A DNA stretch of 64,000 nt from Ailanthus altissimus (lineage: Eukaryota > Streptophyta > Magnoliopsida > Sapindales > Simaroubaceae), in assembly GCA_946807835.1 (NCBI GenBank), contig OX327703.1, positions 5,463,501-5,527,500 on the forward strand. Reading direction: 5' to 3'. Numbering within the stretch: the stretch's first letter is position 1; every line of letters begins with the position of its first letter. Below are positions 1 to 12,003 of the stretch, one piece after another. Under the pieces are notes generated by a model, which had not been told where the DNA came from, did not search any database, and saw only the letters and a program-made list of their open reading frames with translations. The position numbers and the translations under genes are program-made.

Positions 1-226
1 GAGAATGAAGTATTCGATCAATGGTATGAGGATTGTTGAAAGTTGTTGAATATTTTCTAAAGAGCCTTATTCTTTTTTTTTGTAGCCTCTAAGACAACGA
101 TATTGATCATCTAATCAATTGAAGCTTGGTTTTACTTTTTAGTTTCTATTTAAATCCATGAATAAATTGTGAATGCTCCTTTCTGTTTTGCTCGAGGACG
201 AGCAAACTCTTAGGTTTAGAGGTATT
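1..226 (+). mobile_element. 3' non-coding end of a Tat-type Ty3 retrotransposon
   Basis: The stretch ends in a purine-rich tract directly before an LTR that starts TGATAAG. At 187-206 lies a near-palindrome (TTTGCTCG, four bases, CGAGCAAA), a motif I know from the 3' ends of plant Tat/Athila-type Ty3 elements. No coding sequence is visible; the coding part would lie left of the window. The strand is set by the order motif, purine tract, LTR. Confidence 0.7.
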
Positions 227-1610
227 TGATAAGGGTTCATTAAATCTAATATTTATATCTTCCAAACTTAATATTATTTCGTAAAAATTAAGATTATTTG
301 ACTTTTGATGTATTTTATTATTATTTTTATAGGTTTGGAGTCAATTGAGTAAATAGCGTCAAAACTCTCATAAAAATAAGACAAAAACATCAAATTACTA
401 CAGTGAATTGCTACAGTAACAAAGTTACAATGACATATGTTACAATACCTATTAAGTGATTCATAACAGTATAAAAAAGCTACAGTACCCAGTGCCACAA
501 CGCCAAAAATAGTATCTCAGCGTTACAGCGCCTAGGATTCAGTGCAGCGTGCAAACATTATCTTAAACAGTAATCCTATTTTGACTTATATTTGATGTTT
601 AAACTTGATTTGAAGACATAAGCTTAAAAATGGAAGGCCAAAAACCCTAATTAAAGGGGAGGGGAGAAAAAAAAAAAAGAGTAAAAAACCTAAAGAAAGA
701 GTTTACAACACAAAATCAAAGATTAAAGCCAAAGATTGAAGAACCCAGATCAAGATTCAAACTCCAAGTCAAGATTGAGCGAGAAGAACATTAACAAGTC
801 ACTTTGATTAGTTTTTCTTCTCTTTCTTTATCATTATGCTCTTATTCTTGTTGATCTTTAAGAATTAATTTGATACTTTTGATTTTGTGATAGGCTAAAT
901 TGTTCATCTAGGGTTTAACTATGTAAACTTAGTATGAATTTGAATTGTGTTAATTTTTATTTTATGAACTTGATACATTCAATTGATTCATTCTATCTTG
1001 TGTTTTAATGCTTTTATTATACCTGATCAATATTTTGAATGATTATGGAACCACGATGAACTCGATAGAGGGATTAATGTGTTTAGCCTATGATAGTTTG
1101 ATGCATGATCATAGGGTAACAACTATAAGTTCCATATAGGATAGACATATACTTAGGTGACATCTATGGTATAATTTAGACTTGATCTTAATGAATTACA
1201 TTCTGATTTAATTATCACAGACATATAGATAATTGTTAGAATGTGTAATATAGTCACTTGACCATCGACAGAGGCTCGTGATGAAATGAGTGTCTAAGCC
1301 AATCAATTGGTATTAAGGAATTAACTAAGAGGTTAATAAATCCAATGAAATACTAAGGGACGAGTCAAAACCCTAGATTATTTTTATTTGTGAATTCTAC
1401 ACTTTACTTTTGTTTAGTTTCATTGATAGAGTTAGATTGGTTAATTAAATTTTAAATTTTGATTTTCTGAATAAAAGTTAAACAGGTATAATTTTAGTAC
1501 TTGATTTATAGAATTAGATCGCATAGTCCCTGTGGGATCGATACTTGGACTTAAAATCCTATGTTACTTGATATGATAGTGTACGCTTGCGCTTAACTAC
1601 TATAGCATCA
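227..1610 (+). mobile_element. Tat-type LTR (3' LTR of an element running in from the left)
   Basis: It starts TGATAAG after the purine tract and ends with a GTGTACGCTTGCGC block and AGCATCA, giving TG...CA ends over 1384 bp. The same family recurs inverted at 26469-27901 and forward at 52152-53568. Positions 480-545 hold degenerate CAGCG-type motifs that are much more GC-rich in the 52 kb copy. It sits inside a family K Copia LTR, which resumes at 1611. The target duplication cannot be checked because the left end is outside the window. Confidence 0.75.
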
Positions 1611-2690
1611 ATTAGGGTACTAAACATGCTTATTTAGAATCTCCAATCAATATTCCATAAACCTGTCTATGGATGATCCTTTTGAGGTATTTGTAGTCCC
1701 TTGACTTGAGCACTATAGTGGACTTGTGAATGATCTACTATACTTAGGTTTCACACATCTCTGAGACCTTTTATGGTCTGATTACTGGGTGTCACTGGGT
1801 ATGGTTCGATGCTTATGGAGTCTAGTGTGTGTAGATATGAAATTTGTCAACTCATATGGGTGAGTAGTATATCTAGATGCTCCAAGATTGTGTTTCAGAA
1901 AATCTTATTGCCATAAGTGATAAAACCGGGAAAAGTGTTTTCCGTGTGAGAAATAATATTGTAAAAGTGTTTACGGATAATTTTTAATGGTAATTCAAAT
2001 ATGGAGATAAGTTCTAGAGGTGAGCATATATAGATTTAACAATGATGATGTATGTTTCTTCTCTTCCAGGATATAAATGATAGAGCGATTATATAAATTT
2101 GTATTAACCTTAACTTGTATGGTTCAATATGCTGTTTTATTGTTTCTATAATGTGTGTGTGGGGGGCATCATTTATGGACTCATGAAAAAGTTCAGTAAA
2201 ACAAAAATGGTATGAACTAAGGGAGTCTCACTATATAGGATTTGAATAGTTCAATCTCGAAAGTTCTCAAAATATAGAAAATATTTCAGGGTCACTCAGG
2301 GAGATGATAGAGTTTAAGTGTTAAGCCCAGGATCTCGACAAGTGGGACTTGCCACTTTATCCTTTCTATTGAATGTCATATGTCGTGCCATTAATTGGTA
2401 ATGGCATGACACATGCCATTATTTTATTGGCTCATTTAATTTTTAAATCTTAATGATTATTTTTAGCTAATTAAAATTAATTCAATTTAAGGTTTTAGAA
2501 GCCAAATAAAATTCAACCAATTTGTATCAAAGCATGAGCTGTCAATTTTTGAATTAGAAAGATAGGCCACCAAATTCCTTTTGATTCAACCATTTTATTA
2601 GCAAATCAAAACATGATCTGTCATGTATTCCTTTAACATAAGTTGGCCTTAAACAAATCATTTGTGGACACTGATAATCTTGAATTCAAC
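1611..2690 (+). mobile_element. Family K Copia LTR, 3' part (LTR 1, first half)
   Basis: It aligns by eye with 24780-25700, 29560-30230 and 35080-35790, sharing the ordered blocks for the phrases 'gagtagtat', 'gagtgatcca' and 'tatggttcgatgct'. It is cut on the left by the Tat LTR and on the right by the Athila element, and its last part resumes at 16481. No coding capacity is visible. The boundary near 2690 is approximate. Confidence 0.7.
2382..2410. repeat. Inverted repeat in Copia LTR 1
   Basis: Two 12-base arms (GTCGTGCCATTA and TAATGGCATGAC, one mismatch) flank a 5-base loop. Other copies of this LTR carry strong hairpins of unrelated sequence in the corresponding stretch. Confidence 0.7.
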
Positions 2691-2813
2691 CATTTTTTCA
2701 TTTACTACTATTTTAATATTTTACTTTACCAATCTATTTTTTTAAACACTTCATTATGGGATCGACACCTCAATCTATATTGCAATAGCCACATTACATT
2801 TGAAGTGTAAACA
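2690..2813 (+). mobile_element. Remnant of the Athila-like 5' LTR
   Basis: This matches the end of the LTR at 16360-16480, for example the shared blocks TTTAATATTTTACTT and ACCTCAATCTATA, and ends ACA just before the primer binding site. Only about 120 bp of the expected 1.56 kb LTR is present, so most of the 5' LTR has been lost. The left boundary is approximate. Confidence 0.7.
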
Positions 2814-2818
2814 AAATT

Positions 2819-2836
2819 TGGTGCCGTTGCCGGGGA
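2819..2836 (+). promoter_or_regulatory. Primer binding site, tRNA-Asp type
   Basis: TGGTGCCGTTGCCGGGGA differs by one base from the complement of the plant tRNA-Asp 3' end used by Athila/Tat elements. It lies five bases after the LTR end. It marks where minus-strand DNA synthesis would start. Confidence 0.85.
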
Positions 2837-3470
2837 GGCACACTAAGCGAAAGTCGGTTGCATTTATCAATACTAAAGGGGTAACTTTGGATATTTTCTT
2901 CTTTGTAAAATTTTAGTTTTTAAATTTATTTCTCTTGTTGTAATTTATTTTATTGTTCATGGTTAGTTCTACCACCTAACTTAGTTTATTTTTTTTAATT
3001 ATTTTATTGTATTTTATTTTAATAGCTGGTTCTACCGCCTAACTTATTTTATTTTGTTTTATTTACTGTACTTTGCAATATATTTTCTTTTATTTATTTA
3101 TTGCACTTTATTTTCTCTTATTTATTTATTTTACTTTGTATTTTATTTATTTATTTATTATTTATTGTACTTTACATTTTATTTTATTTTATTTATTTAT
3201 TATTTATTGTACTTTATTTTATTTATTTATTGTACCTTACTTTTTTTTTTCTTTTATTTATTTATTGCACTTTTTATATTTATTGTACTTTTTATTTATT
3301 TATTATATTTTACAGTTTATTATCTTTTTTTCATTTATTGTATTCTACATTTATATTTCATGGTTGGTCTTACCACCTAACTTATTTCTATTTCTTGTTG
3401 TATTTTATTTCACTTCTTAATTTCTTCTTAGAATTTCCTTTATAAAAAAATAGTAAAAGAAAATTTATTA
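2837..3470 (+). repeat. T-rich leader of the Athila-like element
   Basis: This is an untranslated leader dominated by TTTA and TTTTA repeats, densest at 2980-3340. A block reading close to CTACCACCTAACTTA recurs at about 2969, 3031 and 3370, separated by the T-rich runs. Long open frames here are a by-product of low complexity and are not called as genes. Confidence 0.7.
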
Positions 3471-3475
3471 GAATG

Positions 3476-4740
3476 TATGCATCGACTTAGAGACAAATGA
3501 GGAAGATTCTTGAGAGAAGTAGAACTAGAACCATCACCACAATTTATAAGGGAAGATAATTCACCATTTAGTTCATATTGTAATTCCAACACAATGATGC
3601 ATTATATTTCCACCTAATATACCACATTCGGATTTTAAACCTGGAATGATACAACTTCTGCCCACTTTTCATGGTCTAGATAATGAAAATCCTTATGTAC
3701 ATGTTAGGGAATTTGAAGAGATAATTGTCACCTTCCATAGCCAACCTGAAGTCATAAACACTGTTAGGCTTAAAGTTTTCCCTTTTTCATTGAAAGATAA
3801 AGCAAAGAGTTGGCTATACTCTTTGAGGTCGAGGTCTATAGGAACTTGAGCAGAAATGACCTAAGAATTTTTCAATAAATACTTTTAACAACACAAAACT
3901 AATGGCCTGAAAAGATAAATTTCTTCCTTTTCGCAAAATGACAGTGAAACCTTATATCAAGCATGGAAAGAGTTTAAAAAGATGCTAAATATGTGCCCTC
4001 ACCATGGGTATGAAAATTGGCGCTTGGTTAGCTATTTTTATGAAGGAATCACAATTAGAGAGTGTCAATTTATTGAGATGATGTGTAATGGGGAATTTCT
4101 TTACAAAGATCCTAAGGAAGCCATAGAATTTCTTAATGACTTAGCCGAAAAAGCCCATATATGGATTGGACCTAGCGCTATTGAAAGCACAAATAGGTCA
4201 TAACCTAGTGGCATTTCTCATCTTAGGGAAGAGGATAGCCTTAAAGCCTAATTAGAGGTTTTAACTAGGGAATTAAAGGCTTGAAAACCAAAGATAGAAC
4301 GGTCACCCATACGATTGCTAAGGTTGAGTCACATGATGTTTGTTTTGTTTGTAGAGGAGTGGAACACTTAGCTCAGGATTGCCTTACTTATAATAAGATG
4401 AGAGGGATATATGAGGAACAATGTAATGCTTTAGGGATGTACAAGAAGCTTTATTCACCCTACTCTGAAACCTATAATCCTAGCTGGAGAAACCGAACTG
4501 CCCAAACTTTGGTTAGAAATCTTACCAATAAGACAACAACCATTCGAAGCATGAACAACAAGCACCTAAGTATTATGGTACACCTTAATATAATGCACGA
4601 CTAGCCAAAAGTCCTTTACAGAAAACATTACAAGAATTTATGGAGCCATAAAGTAAGACTAATAAAAAATTTGAAACAATGCTTGCACAGGTGGTAGAAG
4701 AAAACAAAGAAATTAAAAGTTAAGTCACTACGCTAACCAG
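3476..4740 (+). pseudogene. gag: Athila-like gag remnant
   Basis: Capsid-type gag of a Ty3 element, broken by stops. The frame at 3646-3849 has the family pattern FHGLDNENPYVH, then FPFSLKDKAKSWLY. The next piece (3982-4203, in frame after stops) has CPHHGYENWRLVSYFYEGI, matching the usual distal gag block. At 4339-4380 a zinc knuckle CFVCRGVEHLAQDC keeps the C-x2-C-x4-H-x4-C spacing. The protein would package element RNA. Stops at 3847, 4201 and further on make it non-functional. Protease follows after the insertion at 4929-8001. Confidence 0.8.
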
Positions 4741-4928
4741 TGCCTTAACTGTACAAGAGCGAGGTAAGTTTCCATCTCAATCTCAATCTAATCCAAAAGG
4801 ACAATTCATGGCACAAGCTTCTACTTTTAATGCACAAAATCTCAAATAAGTCAATGCCATTACTACTCGAAGTGGTAAGATTATGAGTGAGCCTACTTTT
4901 GAAACTAACACATCTATGAGTAGTAAAA

Positions 4929-5357
4929 ATGTGCTTCATTCTTGAATGAAAAGCTGGATTTCTTGCAATGTGCAAGGCATTCTGACTGTCACAAAATAAT
5001 TGAACTTTCTCTTGCTTGTACCCGAGCTCCTCCAGTAATCTTTGTATCCAAATTGCTTCCTTGCAAGATTGTGTAGTTGCCATGTATTCTGCTTCTGTAG
5101 TAGATAATGCCACAATAGTTTACAGTTTCGAAACCCAACCTACAACTCCTCCTGCAAGTTTAAATACATAGCCAATAATGGATTTTCTTTTATCAAGGTC
5201 TCCTGTAAAATCTGAATCCACATAGCCCTTAACAATAAAATCTAATCCTTCGTAACATAAAGCAACATCTGAGGTACCCTTAATGTATCTAAGGATCCTC
5301 CTAACACAACCCCAATGCTCTTTACCAGGATTCGCTATGTATCTACTAACTGCTCCC
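4929..5357 (-). pseudogene. Copia RNase H fragment, inserted
   Basis: Read right to left, the frame gives the end of a Copia RT and its RNase H: SRYIANPGKEHW, GYVDSDFTGDLDKRKS, then ALSTTEAEYMATTQSCKEAI and LFCDSQNALHIARNP. The catalytic acidic residues of the DSD, TEAEY and CDSQ motifs are present. Only one stop is visible, between WVSKL and TIVAL, so it is much less decayed than family K and comes from a different Copia lineage. It is truncated at both ends: it abuts Athila gag at 4929 and a chromovirus LTR at about 5358. Confidence 0.85.
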
Positions 5358-8001
5358 CTACCGGGTACCCCGATGGAAGTTCCTTAGAATATAACTGGGT
5401 AAATTGAAAAATTTTGCGAGGTGAGCCTTTTTTTTTAGTTCTTGCTATTACTGAGAAAATGTTGGAATATACATAAAGATGAAATATTAATTCTTAAAAA
5501 AATGGCAGAGTTTTCCCTATTTTTCTAAAAATTCAGTACAAAACCTGTAAAGAATTACACTTCTATTTCCAAACCACTTCTTAATACTGCCAAATAGGAA
5601 CTCTGGTCCTTTCCAAAAAAATTTCAATTCAACTCAATAATTTCATTATGATCATAAAATTGGAATACTGATAAAAAGTAAACTAATGATCAAAATATTG
5701 AAATCTTTTATTGGTTATCCAAAACATATGTACAATGCACAAATCTACAACTACTATGCTAAAAGCAAAAAGAGTGCTATTTAGAACATTTACATGTACA
5801 AAATGATTTTTAGATTTGGCCCATTAATCAGCAATAAGAAAATCAGCAGCTGATGTACCAAGACCTGTGCCTGGGAAGGGGTTTAGAAAACATAAAATAC
5901 AAAACGAGTGAGCTAAAGGAGCTCAGTGAGTACATTTAAAATTTCAAATAAATTAACAATCTGTATAGATATTAAATTCTAAAAGACATGTATAAATCAT
6001 GCTTCTAAAACTAGCATAAAGCTGTAAAACAGTTTCTAACATCATATACCGATAAAATCTTGTAGAGTGGATTTTATTTACATCTTCAAAAAATAATATC
6101 CAAAATCTATACAACATAATAACTACCATGTGCATATAAACGCATAATATGCAATCGGTAGATCGAAAACTATTAAAGCCCTTGCTTGGCCATTTTTTTT
6201 CTAAACTGTACCAATGATAACCCTAAAGTTCTATACTTACACAACGACTCAACTAGCATCGCACACGTGAGTAGGTCACAGGGTGCCTCAACTAGCAGCA
6301 CCCACAATGACATCTCACTGGCTATGCAGCGAAATTCTACATCGCATACATATAGCCAGACAATACCCCGTACACATAGAACGACTCACATGACTCGACA
6401 TCCCGACTTCTAAGAGTTAGTGACATACCCCTTATAACCTGCCTATGTGTACGGGATATACCGACCGGGTCTAATACAATTACCACCACTATAATTTGAG
6501 GGAACAAATGGCCTTTGAAATGGATATGGTAATTTTAAAGCTGCATATATGAAAAAGAATATATATGGATTTATATCAAGATCCTAACTCATGTTTATGC
6601 ATTAAAATTACATAAAACATACATTTTCATTATGCGGAAACATAATAAATGACAGATTTTCACTCACAATTGCTCCGAGCTCGATTTCGCTCTGAATTTC
6701 TGTTGTTGTTACCGGTCTCAGTTTTCTTGACCTACATGCCATAAATGACATTAGAACTAATTCAAACACTGAAATTTTATTTAACTACTAAACGCCTAAT
6801 CAACATACAAAGCCCGGATGGATACTACTTTTCAAATGTAATTTACGGAGTCATTTAATCTAATCTAACTCACCATCTAGTGCCCTAAAAATTATTATAC
6901 GTGTTATAACTTTGGTTGGACATAATTGCCCTTCACCTTACCAAAATGGACAATTATGTCCCATTTTCTTCATTCTTGATTTTTTTCCATTAACTATATA
7001 CATTCAATTTACATAAGGCATAATTTATACATCACAATTCAACCAAAACACAACTTAATCCCTAACTTCCAATTGTATCAAAATCAAACCAATTTCATTC
7101 TAATGCCATAATTATAACCAATTGAAGTCTCTACATCCAAATCAACTAAAACCTTAATTCTTACCTTACCAATTTCTTTAATTTGATGACTCCTTCAAGC
7201 TCTACACTAGAATTCAACTCAATCTAAACCAAGAATATACACAAGAACATCAATTGAAGCAATCTTGAAAGTTCACATATCAATCTCATAAAACAATACT
7301 TTTCTTATCTCTTTTTCTTGAATTTTCACTAATGAAGGCTTCAATTAATCTTCGGAATTGGTATGTGACCTTATTGTAGCTTGATTAAGCATGAAAAATC
7401 ATGGAAATTTTTTTGAAATTTTACTGTAGCAGCCCCCTCTTCTTTTGCACGAATTTTACTCTCTTTTGCTCGAAGTGTTGTGCTTTTGATCACTTGAAAT
7501 TTCTACACACTTCTACCATATATATAGTGCTCCCTCAAAAAACCAATTTACCCGTCAACTTACTTTAAATTTCTAATTTGCCATTGGTTGAAAACTAAGT
7601 ATGTAATTGCTTCCTTTGTAACTATCTAGTTAGAATAGTCTAAGGTACTAACTAGAATTCCCAACTTGACAATCTATAAGATTGTTTCTAATTGGTTCAT
7701 TCTATAATATATGGATTGTGTTTCTCAACAAAGGCTTGTTCCATACATAACCCTTAAATGGAAATTCATGTAGTAAATTAAAATTTCCTTTTCCAAGCCA
7801 ATAGAGAAAATTTTCAAAAATATTCTAGGGTTATCTGACGCTCCAACTGAGTGTGAAATTATCAAATTAGGTCTAATATCTCTCTCACGCATCATAAGAA
7901 AATATTTCTAATAGAGTTAAAATTAGGTTACCCCACGGTGTCTATATTACTATATACCAAAATTTAGGCGCCAATACTACTAATGGGGATTGAATATTAC
8001 A
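5358..8001 (-). mobile_element. Chromovirus LTR, copy 1 (solo, one end truncated)
   Basis: Near-full copy of an LTR of about 2.75 kb, also at 21462-24231 and 36026-38769. Read on the minus strand it starts TGTAATATTC at 8001. Its far end is missing about 60 bp and fuses to the Copia RNase H fragment. No internal region is attached. Athila coding sequence resumes immediately at 8002 (VPFPQ), so this insert and the RNase H fragment together split the Athila polyprotein. The internal 3' tail next to the copy at 36026-38769 identifies the family as Ty3. Confidence 0.8.
7517..7527 (-). promoter_or_regulatory. TATA box of chromovirus LTR copy 1
   Basis: CATATATATAG lies before a conserved TGCTCCCT block that recurs at the same relative place in copies 2 and 3. 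On the minus strand it reads CTATATATATG, as expected of an LTR promoter directed leftward. Confidence 0.5.
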
Positions 8002-8831
8002 CAGTGCCTTTTCCTCAAGCTCTTTGACCTATTGGAAAAAATTCAGAAATTCAAGGTGAGATTTTAGAACATTTGAAACAAGTTAAGATTAATCTTCCCT
8101 TATTGCATTTGATTAAGCAGGTTTTAACTTATGCCAAAGTCATCAAGGATCTATACATTATCAAAAGAAAACACCATGTAAAGAAAATTGCATTTTTGGC
8201 AGAATAGGTAAGTGCAGTAATTAAACAAAAGACACCACCCAAGTATGAAGACCCAGGATATTCAACGTTCTCCTGCCAAATTAGGACACATGAGTTTGGT
8301 CAAACTTTGTTGGACTTAGGAGTAAGTTAAAATTTAATGCCTTATTCTATTTACTTACAATTAGGACTTGGTGAGATTAAACGTACATCTGTAGTCTTAC
8401 TATTAGCTGACCGTTCAATCAAGAAACCACAGGAAATAATAGAAGATGTTTTGTTGCAAATTGATAAATTTTACTACCCTGTTAACTTTCTTGTTTTAGA
8501 TACTTATTCTGTGGTTAACATGAAGTCTAAAATCCCTCTTATTTTAGGGAGACCTTTTCTTGCCACTGCTAACACACTTAGTAATTGCAGAAATGGTCTA
8601 ATAAAATTATCTTTTGGGAATATGACTCTTGAGGTGAATATTTTCCATATTGGCAAGCAACCACGAGAAAAAGACGAATGCTATTATTCATATATGATAG
8701 ACACACTTATAACAGAGGAAGCCTATAAAAATTATGGTTCTGATTCTTTAGAAAACCTCTTTGATTTTGATTTTGAAGAATTGTATTATCCTGATGAAAT
8801 AACTGATGTGTTTAGTATTTTTGACTCATAG
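8002..8831 (+). pseudogene. Athila-like aspartic protease region
   Basis: The retropepsin of the Athila polyprotein would cleave gag-pol. The upstream part (8002-8210) has the pre-protease block VPFPQ and INLPLLHLIKQVLTYAKV. The protease core reads LLDLGVS, stop, NLMPYSIY at about 8310-8350, where family members have LDLGAS; a TAA breaks it. Downstream LADRSIKKPQEIIEDVL and the flap-side block IPLILGRPFLAT are well kept. An open frame runs 8337-8831. RT follows after a short degenerate linker. Confidence 0.85.
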
Positions 8832-8839
8832 GATAAAGG

Positions 8840-10066
8840 GACTCAATTTTGGCAGCCACGCTTTGAAGAGTTACCATAAGAGAGGGAGAAATTAAAACCA
8901 TCAAACCTCGAGACACCACAAGTTGAGATTTCTCCACTGCCCAAAGGTTTGAAGCACGTATTCTTGGGACCAGGTGATTCCTTTCCTATCATAATTTTTT
9001 CTGAACTTAGTGTTGAACAAGAGAAAAAATTGATAAAATTGTTAAAAGAACATAAGTCGGCACTAGGTTGGACCATAGCTGATATTCAAGGTATTTCTCC
9101 ATTGATATGCTCCCATAGAATTTATTTAGAAGAAGGTGCCCAACCCCATAAGGACCCACAAAGAAGACTTAACCCAACAGTGAAAGAACTAGTGAAGAAA
9201 AAGGTCTTGAAACTATTAGATAAGGGTATAATCTACCCAATTTCTGATAGTCAATGGTTAAGTCCAACTCAAGTAGTTTCTAATAAATCTGGGGTTACTG
9301 TTATGAAAAATACGAATGGGATACCTGTTCCAACTAGGGTAGTAAGTGGTTGACGAATGTGCATTGGTTATAGAAAATTAAACATAGCCATTAGGAAAGA
9401 CTATTTTTCATTACCTTTTATCGACTAAATTTTAGAACGTGTAGCTAGACATCTTTTTTATTGCTTTCTTGATGGGTATTCAGAATATTACCAGATTGAA
9501 ATAGCTATAAAAGACCAAGAAAAAACCACTTTTACATGCCCTTTTGGTACTTATGCCTTTCGTAGAATGCCCTTTAGATTATGTAATGCACCAGTTACTT
9601 TTCAACGTTGTATGCTGAGTATTTTCTCTGATATAGTTGAAAAATTCATGCAAGTTTTTATGGATGATTTGACTATTTTTTGTAATTTTTTTGATTTATG
9701 TCTATTTAACTTGAAAGTTATTTTGAGTAAGTGTGAAGAAAAAGGACTTGTGCTAAATTGGGAGAAATATCATTTCATGGTATCTTTAGGAATCGTTTTG
9801 GGTACATTGTATCTGAAAGAGGGATAGAGGTTGACAAGGCCAAAATTGAATTAATATCTAAATTATCTACACTCAAAACCGTAAAAGATGTTCGATCTTT
9901 TCTTAAACACTTTGGCTTTTATAAGAGGTTTAAACAAAAACTTTCTGCCATAACTAGACCATTGTGTAACCTTTTGCTAAAAGATGTAGAATTTACTTGG
10001 ACACAAGAGTGTGAGGAGGCATTCCAAACACTTATTGCCAAACTCACCACCGTTCATATCATGTAA
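8840..10066 (+). pseudogene. Athila-like reverse transcriptase
   Basis: Ty3-type RT that would copy element RNA to DNA. From 8949 the frame shows SALGWTIADIQGISP, then LDKGIIYPISDSQWLSPTQV. After a stop (about 9351) it continues MCIGYRKLNIAIRKDYFSLP, FLDGYSEYYQI and FGTYAFRRMPFRLCNAPVTF. The active-site box is FMDD at 9657-9668, intact. A frameshift near 9760-9830 moves into the frame carrying VDKAKIELISKL and FLKHFGFYKRF, the thumb and connection part. Several stops make it non-functional. Confidence 0.9.
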
Positions 10067-10530
10067 TCACCGGATTGGAACCTCTCATTTGAAATTATGT
10101 GTGATGCAAGTAATTATACTGTAGGAGTAGTTCTTGGCAATGAATAGAAGGAAAACCCTTTGTTGTTTATTATGCTAGTAGGACTTTGAATGATAATCAG
10201 ATGAATTACACTACTACTAAAAAAAAACTACTAGCTATTATTTTTGCCTTCGATAAATTCCGTTCTTATTTGATTGGTTTACCTATTATTATTTTTACTG
10301 ACCACGCGACCCTTAAATACCTTTTTTCTAAGAAGGATGCTAAAACCTGTTTAATTAGGTGGATTCTTCTTTTGCAGAAATTTGATCTAGCCATCAAAGA
10401 TAAGAAGGGCGTTGAAAATATTATTGCTGACTGTTTATCCCGTCTTGCGTTCATTGACTTCACTGACTTGCCACCCATTCGAGATGATTTTCCCGATGAA
10501 CATTATTTCACTATAAGCCAAATATCTTGA
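10067..10530 (+). pseudogene. Athila-like RNase H
   Basis: RNase H domain that would remove the RNA strand after copying. The first block gives LSFEIMCDASNYTVGVVLG with the catalytic D of CDAS. A frameshift near 10150-10190 then leads to [20 protein letters not shown] (the K-E-L-A motif, with L for the usual E), [10 protein letters not shown] and finally [11 protein letters not shown]. The last motif is the family's NxxADxLSR signature. Length is typical. A stop upstream and one frameshift break it. Confidence 0.85.
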
Positions 10531-10559
10531 TATGCACATATCGTAAATTATTAGGTTTG

Positions 10560-11791
10560 TGGTGAACTTTCATCTAACTGGAGTGCACAAGATAAACGTA
10601 AGTTCTTAGTTGAAGTACATAATTTTTTTTTAAGATGATCCATATCTTTTCAAATACTGCCCTGACTAAATTATGAGATGTTGCATTCTTGAAAGTAAAA
10701 TTTCTAGTGTCTTCAATTTTTGCCATAATACTACTTGTGGTGGCCATTTTTTTTATAAAGAAGATGACTGTTAAAATTTTACAGTGTGGCCTTTACTCGC
10801 CCACTTTGTCCAAAGACACTAATAATTTTTGTTGTTCCTATGAAAGATGTCAAAAGTTAGGTAATTTATCTCGAAGACATATGATGCCTCTTAACCTTAT
10901 GCTTGTTATTGAGATATTTGATTGTTGGGGTCTCGATTTTATAGGTCTTTTTCCCTCATCTTTTGGCTACCTTTACATTTTTCTAGCTGTTGACTACGTA
11001 TCAAAATGGGTAGAGGCTGTAGCTTGTCGTACTAATGATAATACAACTGTGGTAAAATTCTTAAAAGAAAATGCGTTATCTAGATACGGTACACCACGTG
11101 TCATCATTAGTGACCAAGGAAGACATTTCTATAACCGTTCTTTTAAAGCTTTGATGCGCAGGTATAGTATCATTTACAAAGTTTCTACTACATACCATCC
11201 ACAAACAAATGGATAAGCTGAGTTAGTAAATAAAGAGGTTAAACAGATTTTAGAAAAGACGGTTAACTCAAATCGCAAAGATTGGTCTCTATGCCTTTCT
11301 GATGCATTATGGGCATATCGTACTACATACAAAACTATTTTAGGAATGTCTCTATACCAGCTTGTTTATGGGAAAACTTTCCATTTACATGTTGAGCTAT
11401 AGCATAAAGCTTAATTGGCTATCAAAGCCCTTAACTTTGATTTGAGTGCTACAGGTATTCAGAGAAATTTACAATTGTCAAAAATAGAAGAGTTATGAAA
11501 TAATACATATGACAACTTTAGAATTTACAAAGCTAAAATGAAAGCAGCTTATGACAAACAGATCTCAAGGAAATATTTCGAGCTAAATCAACAGGTGTAC
11601 CTTTATGATTCTTGATTGTATTTACACCTTAGAAAGTTGAGATCTCGATAGACTGGTCCATTTATCGAGGACCCTACTGATGGGCGAACTTTTAAAGTAA
11701 ATGGACAGTGGCTGAAAAGCTATGTAAAAAAGGTAGACCACTCTATGTACCTAGACAAGATCCCTCTTGTGGATTCTATCTATCATAATTG
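10560..11791 (+). pseudogene. Athila-like integrase
   Basis: Would insert element DNA into the chromosome. An HHCC-type remnant lies at about 10825-10890 (CCSYERCQKLGNLSRRH). The catalytic core shows GLDFIG with the first Asp, VDYVSKWVEAVACR, then ISDQGRHFYNRSF with the second Asp. After a stop (AA NG-stop-AE, 11214) the [10 protein letters not shown] segment supplies the Glu. Family blocks [12 protein letters not shown] and LYQLVYGK follow, then a C-terminal region to LDKIPLVDSIYHN. At least five stops. It is followed by non-Athila cargo. Confidence 0.88.
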
Positions 11792-12003
11792 ATCAGATTC
11801 AATCTATCTGTACCATATTTTATATTTTGATTCTTTATTTTTGCTTTTATTTTTTTCAAATTTTATTTTACTTTATTTTCTTCTTTTTATTTTTTTTACT
11901 TTAGTGTGATTATATTTTCCAGTCAAGTGGCGGATATGGTACTCTGTGACTATTAAAGTTGGTTTCACAGTTCCCTAAAAACTGTCCCTCAAATCATGCA
12001 TTC
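11792..12003 (+). other. Spacer after Athila integrase
   Basis: T-rich non-coding stretch between the end of integrase homology and the next open frame. No feature seen other than T runs at 11820-11915. Confidence 0.5.

Noticed and set aside
3054..3445. Three overlapping open frames of more than 100 codons rich in Leu, Phe, Tyr and Ile
   Set aside because: They are translations of TTTA/TTTAT repeats in the leader; all three plus frames are open, which marks low complexity and not a membrane protein gene.
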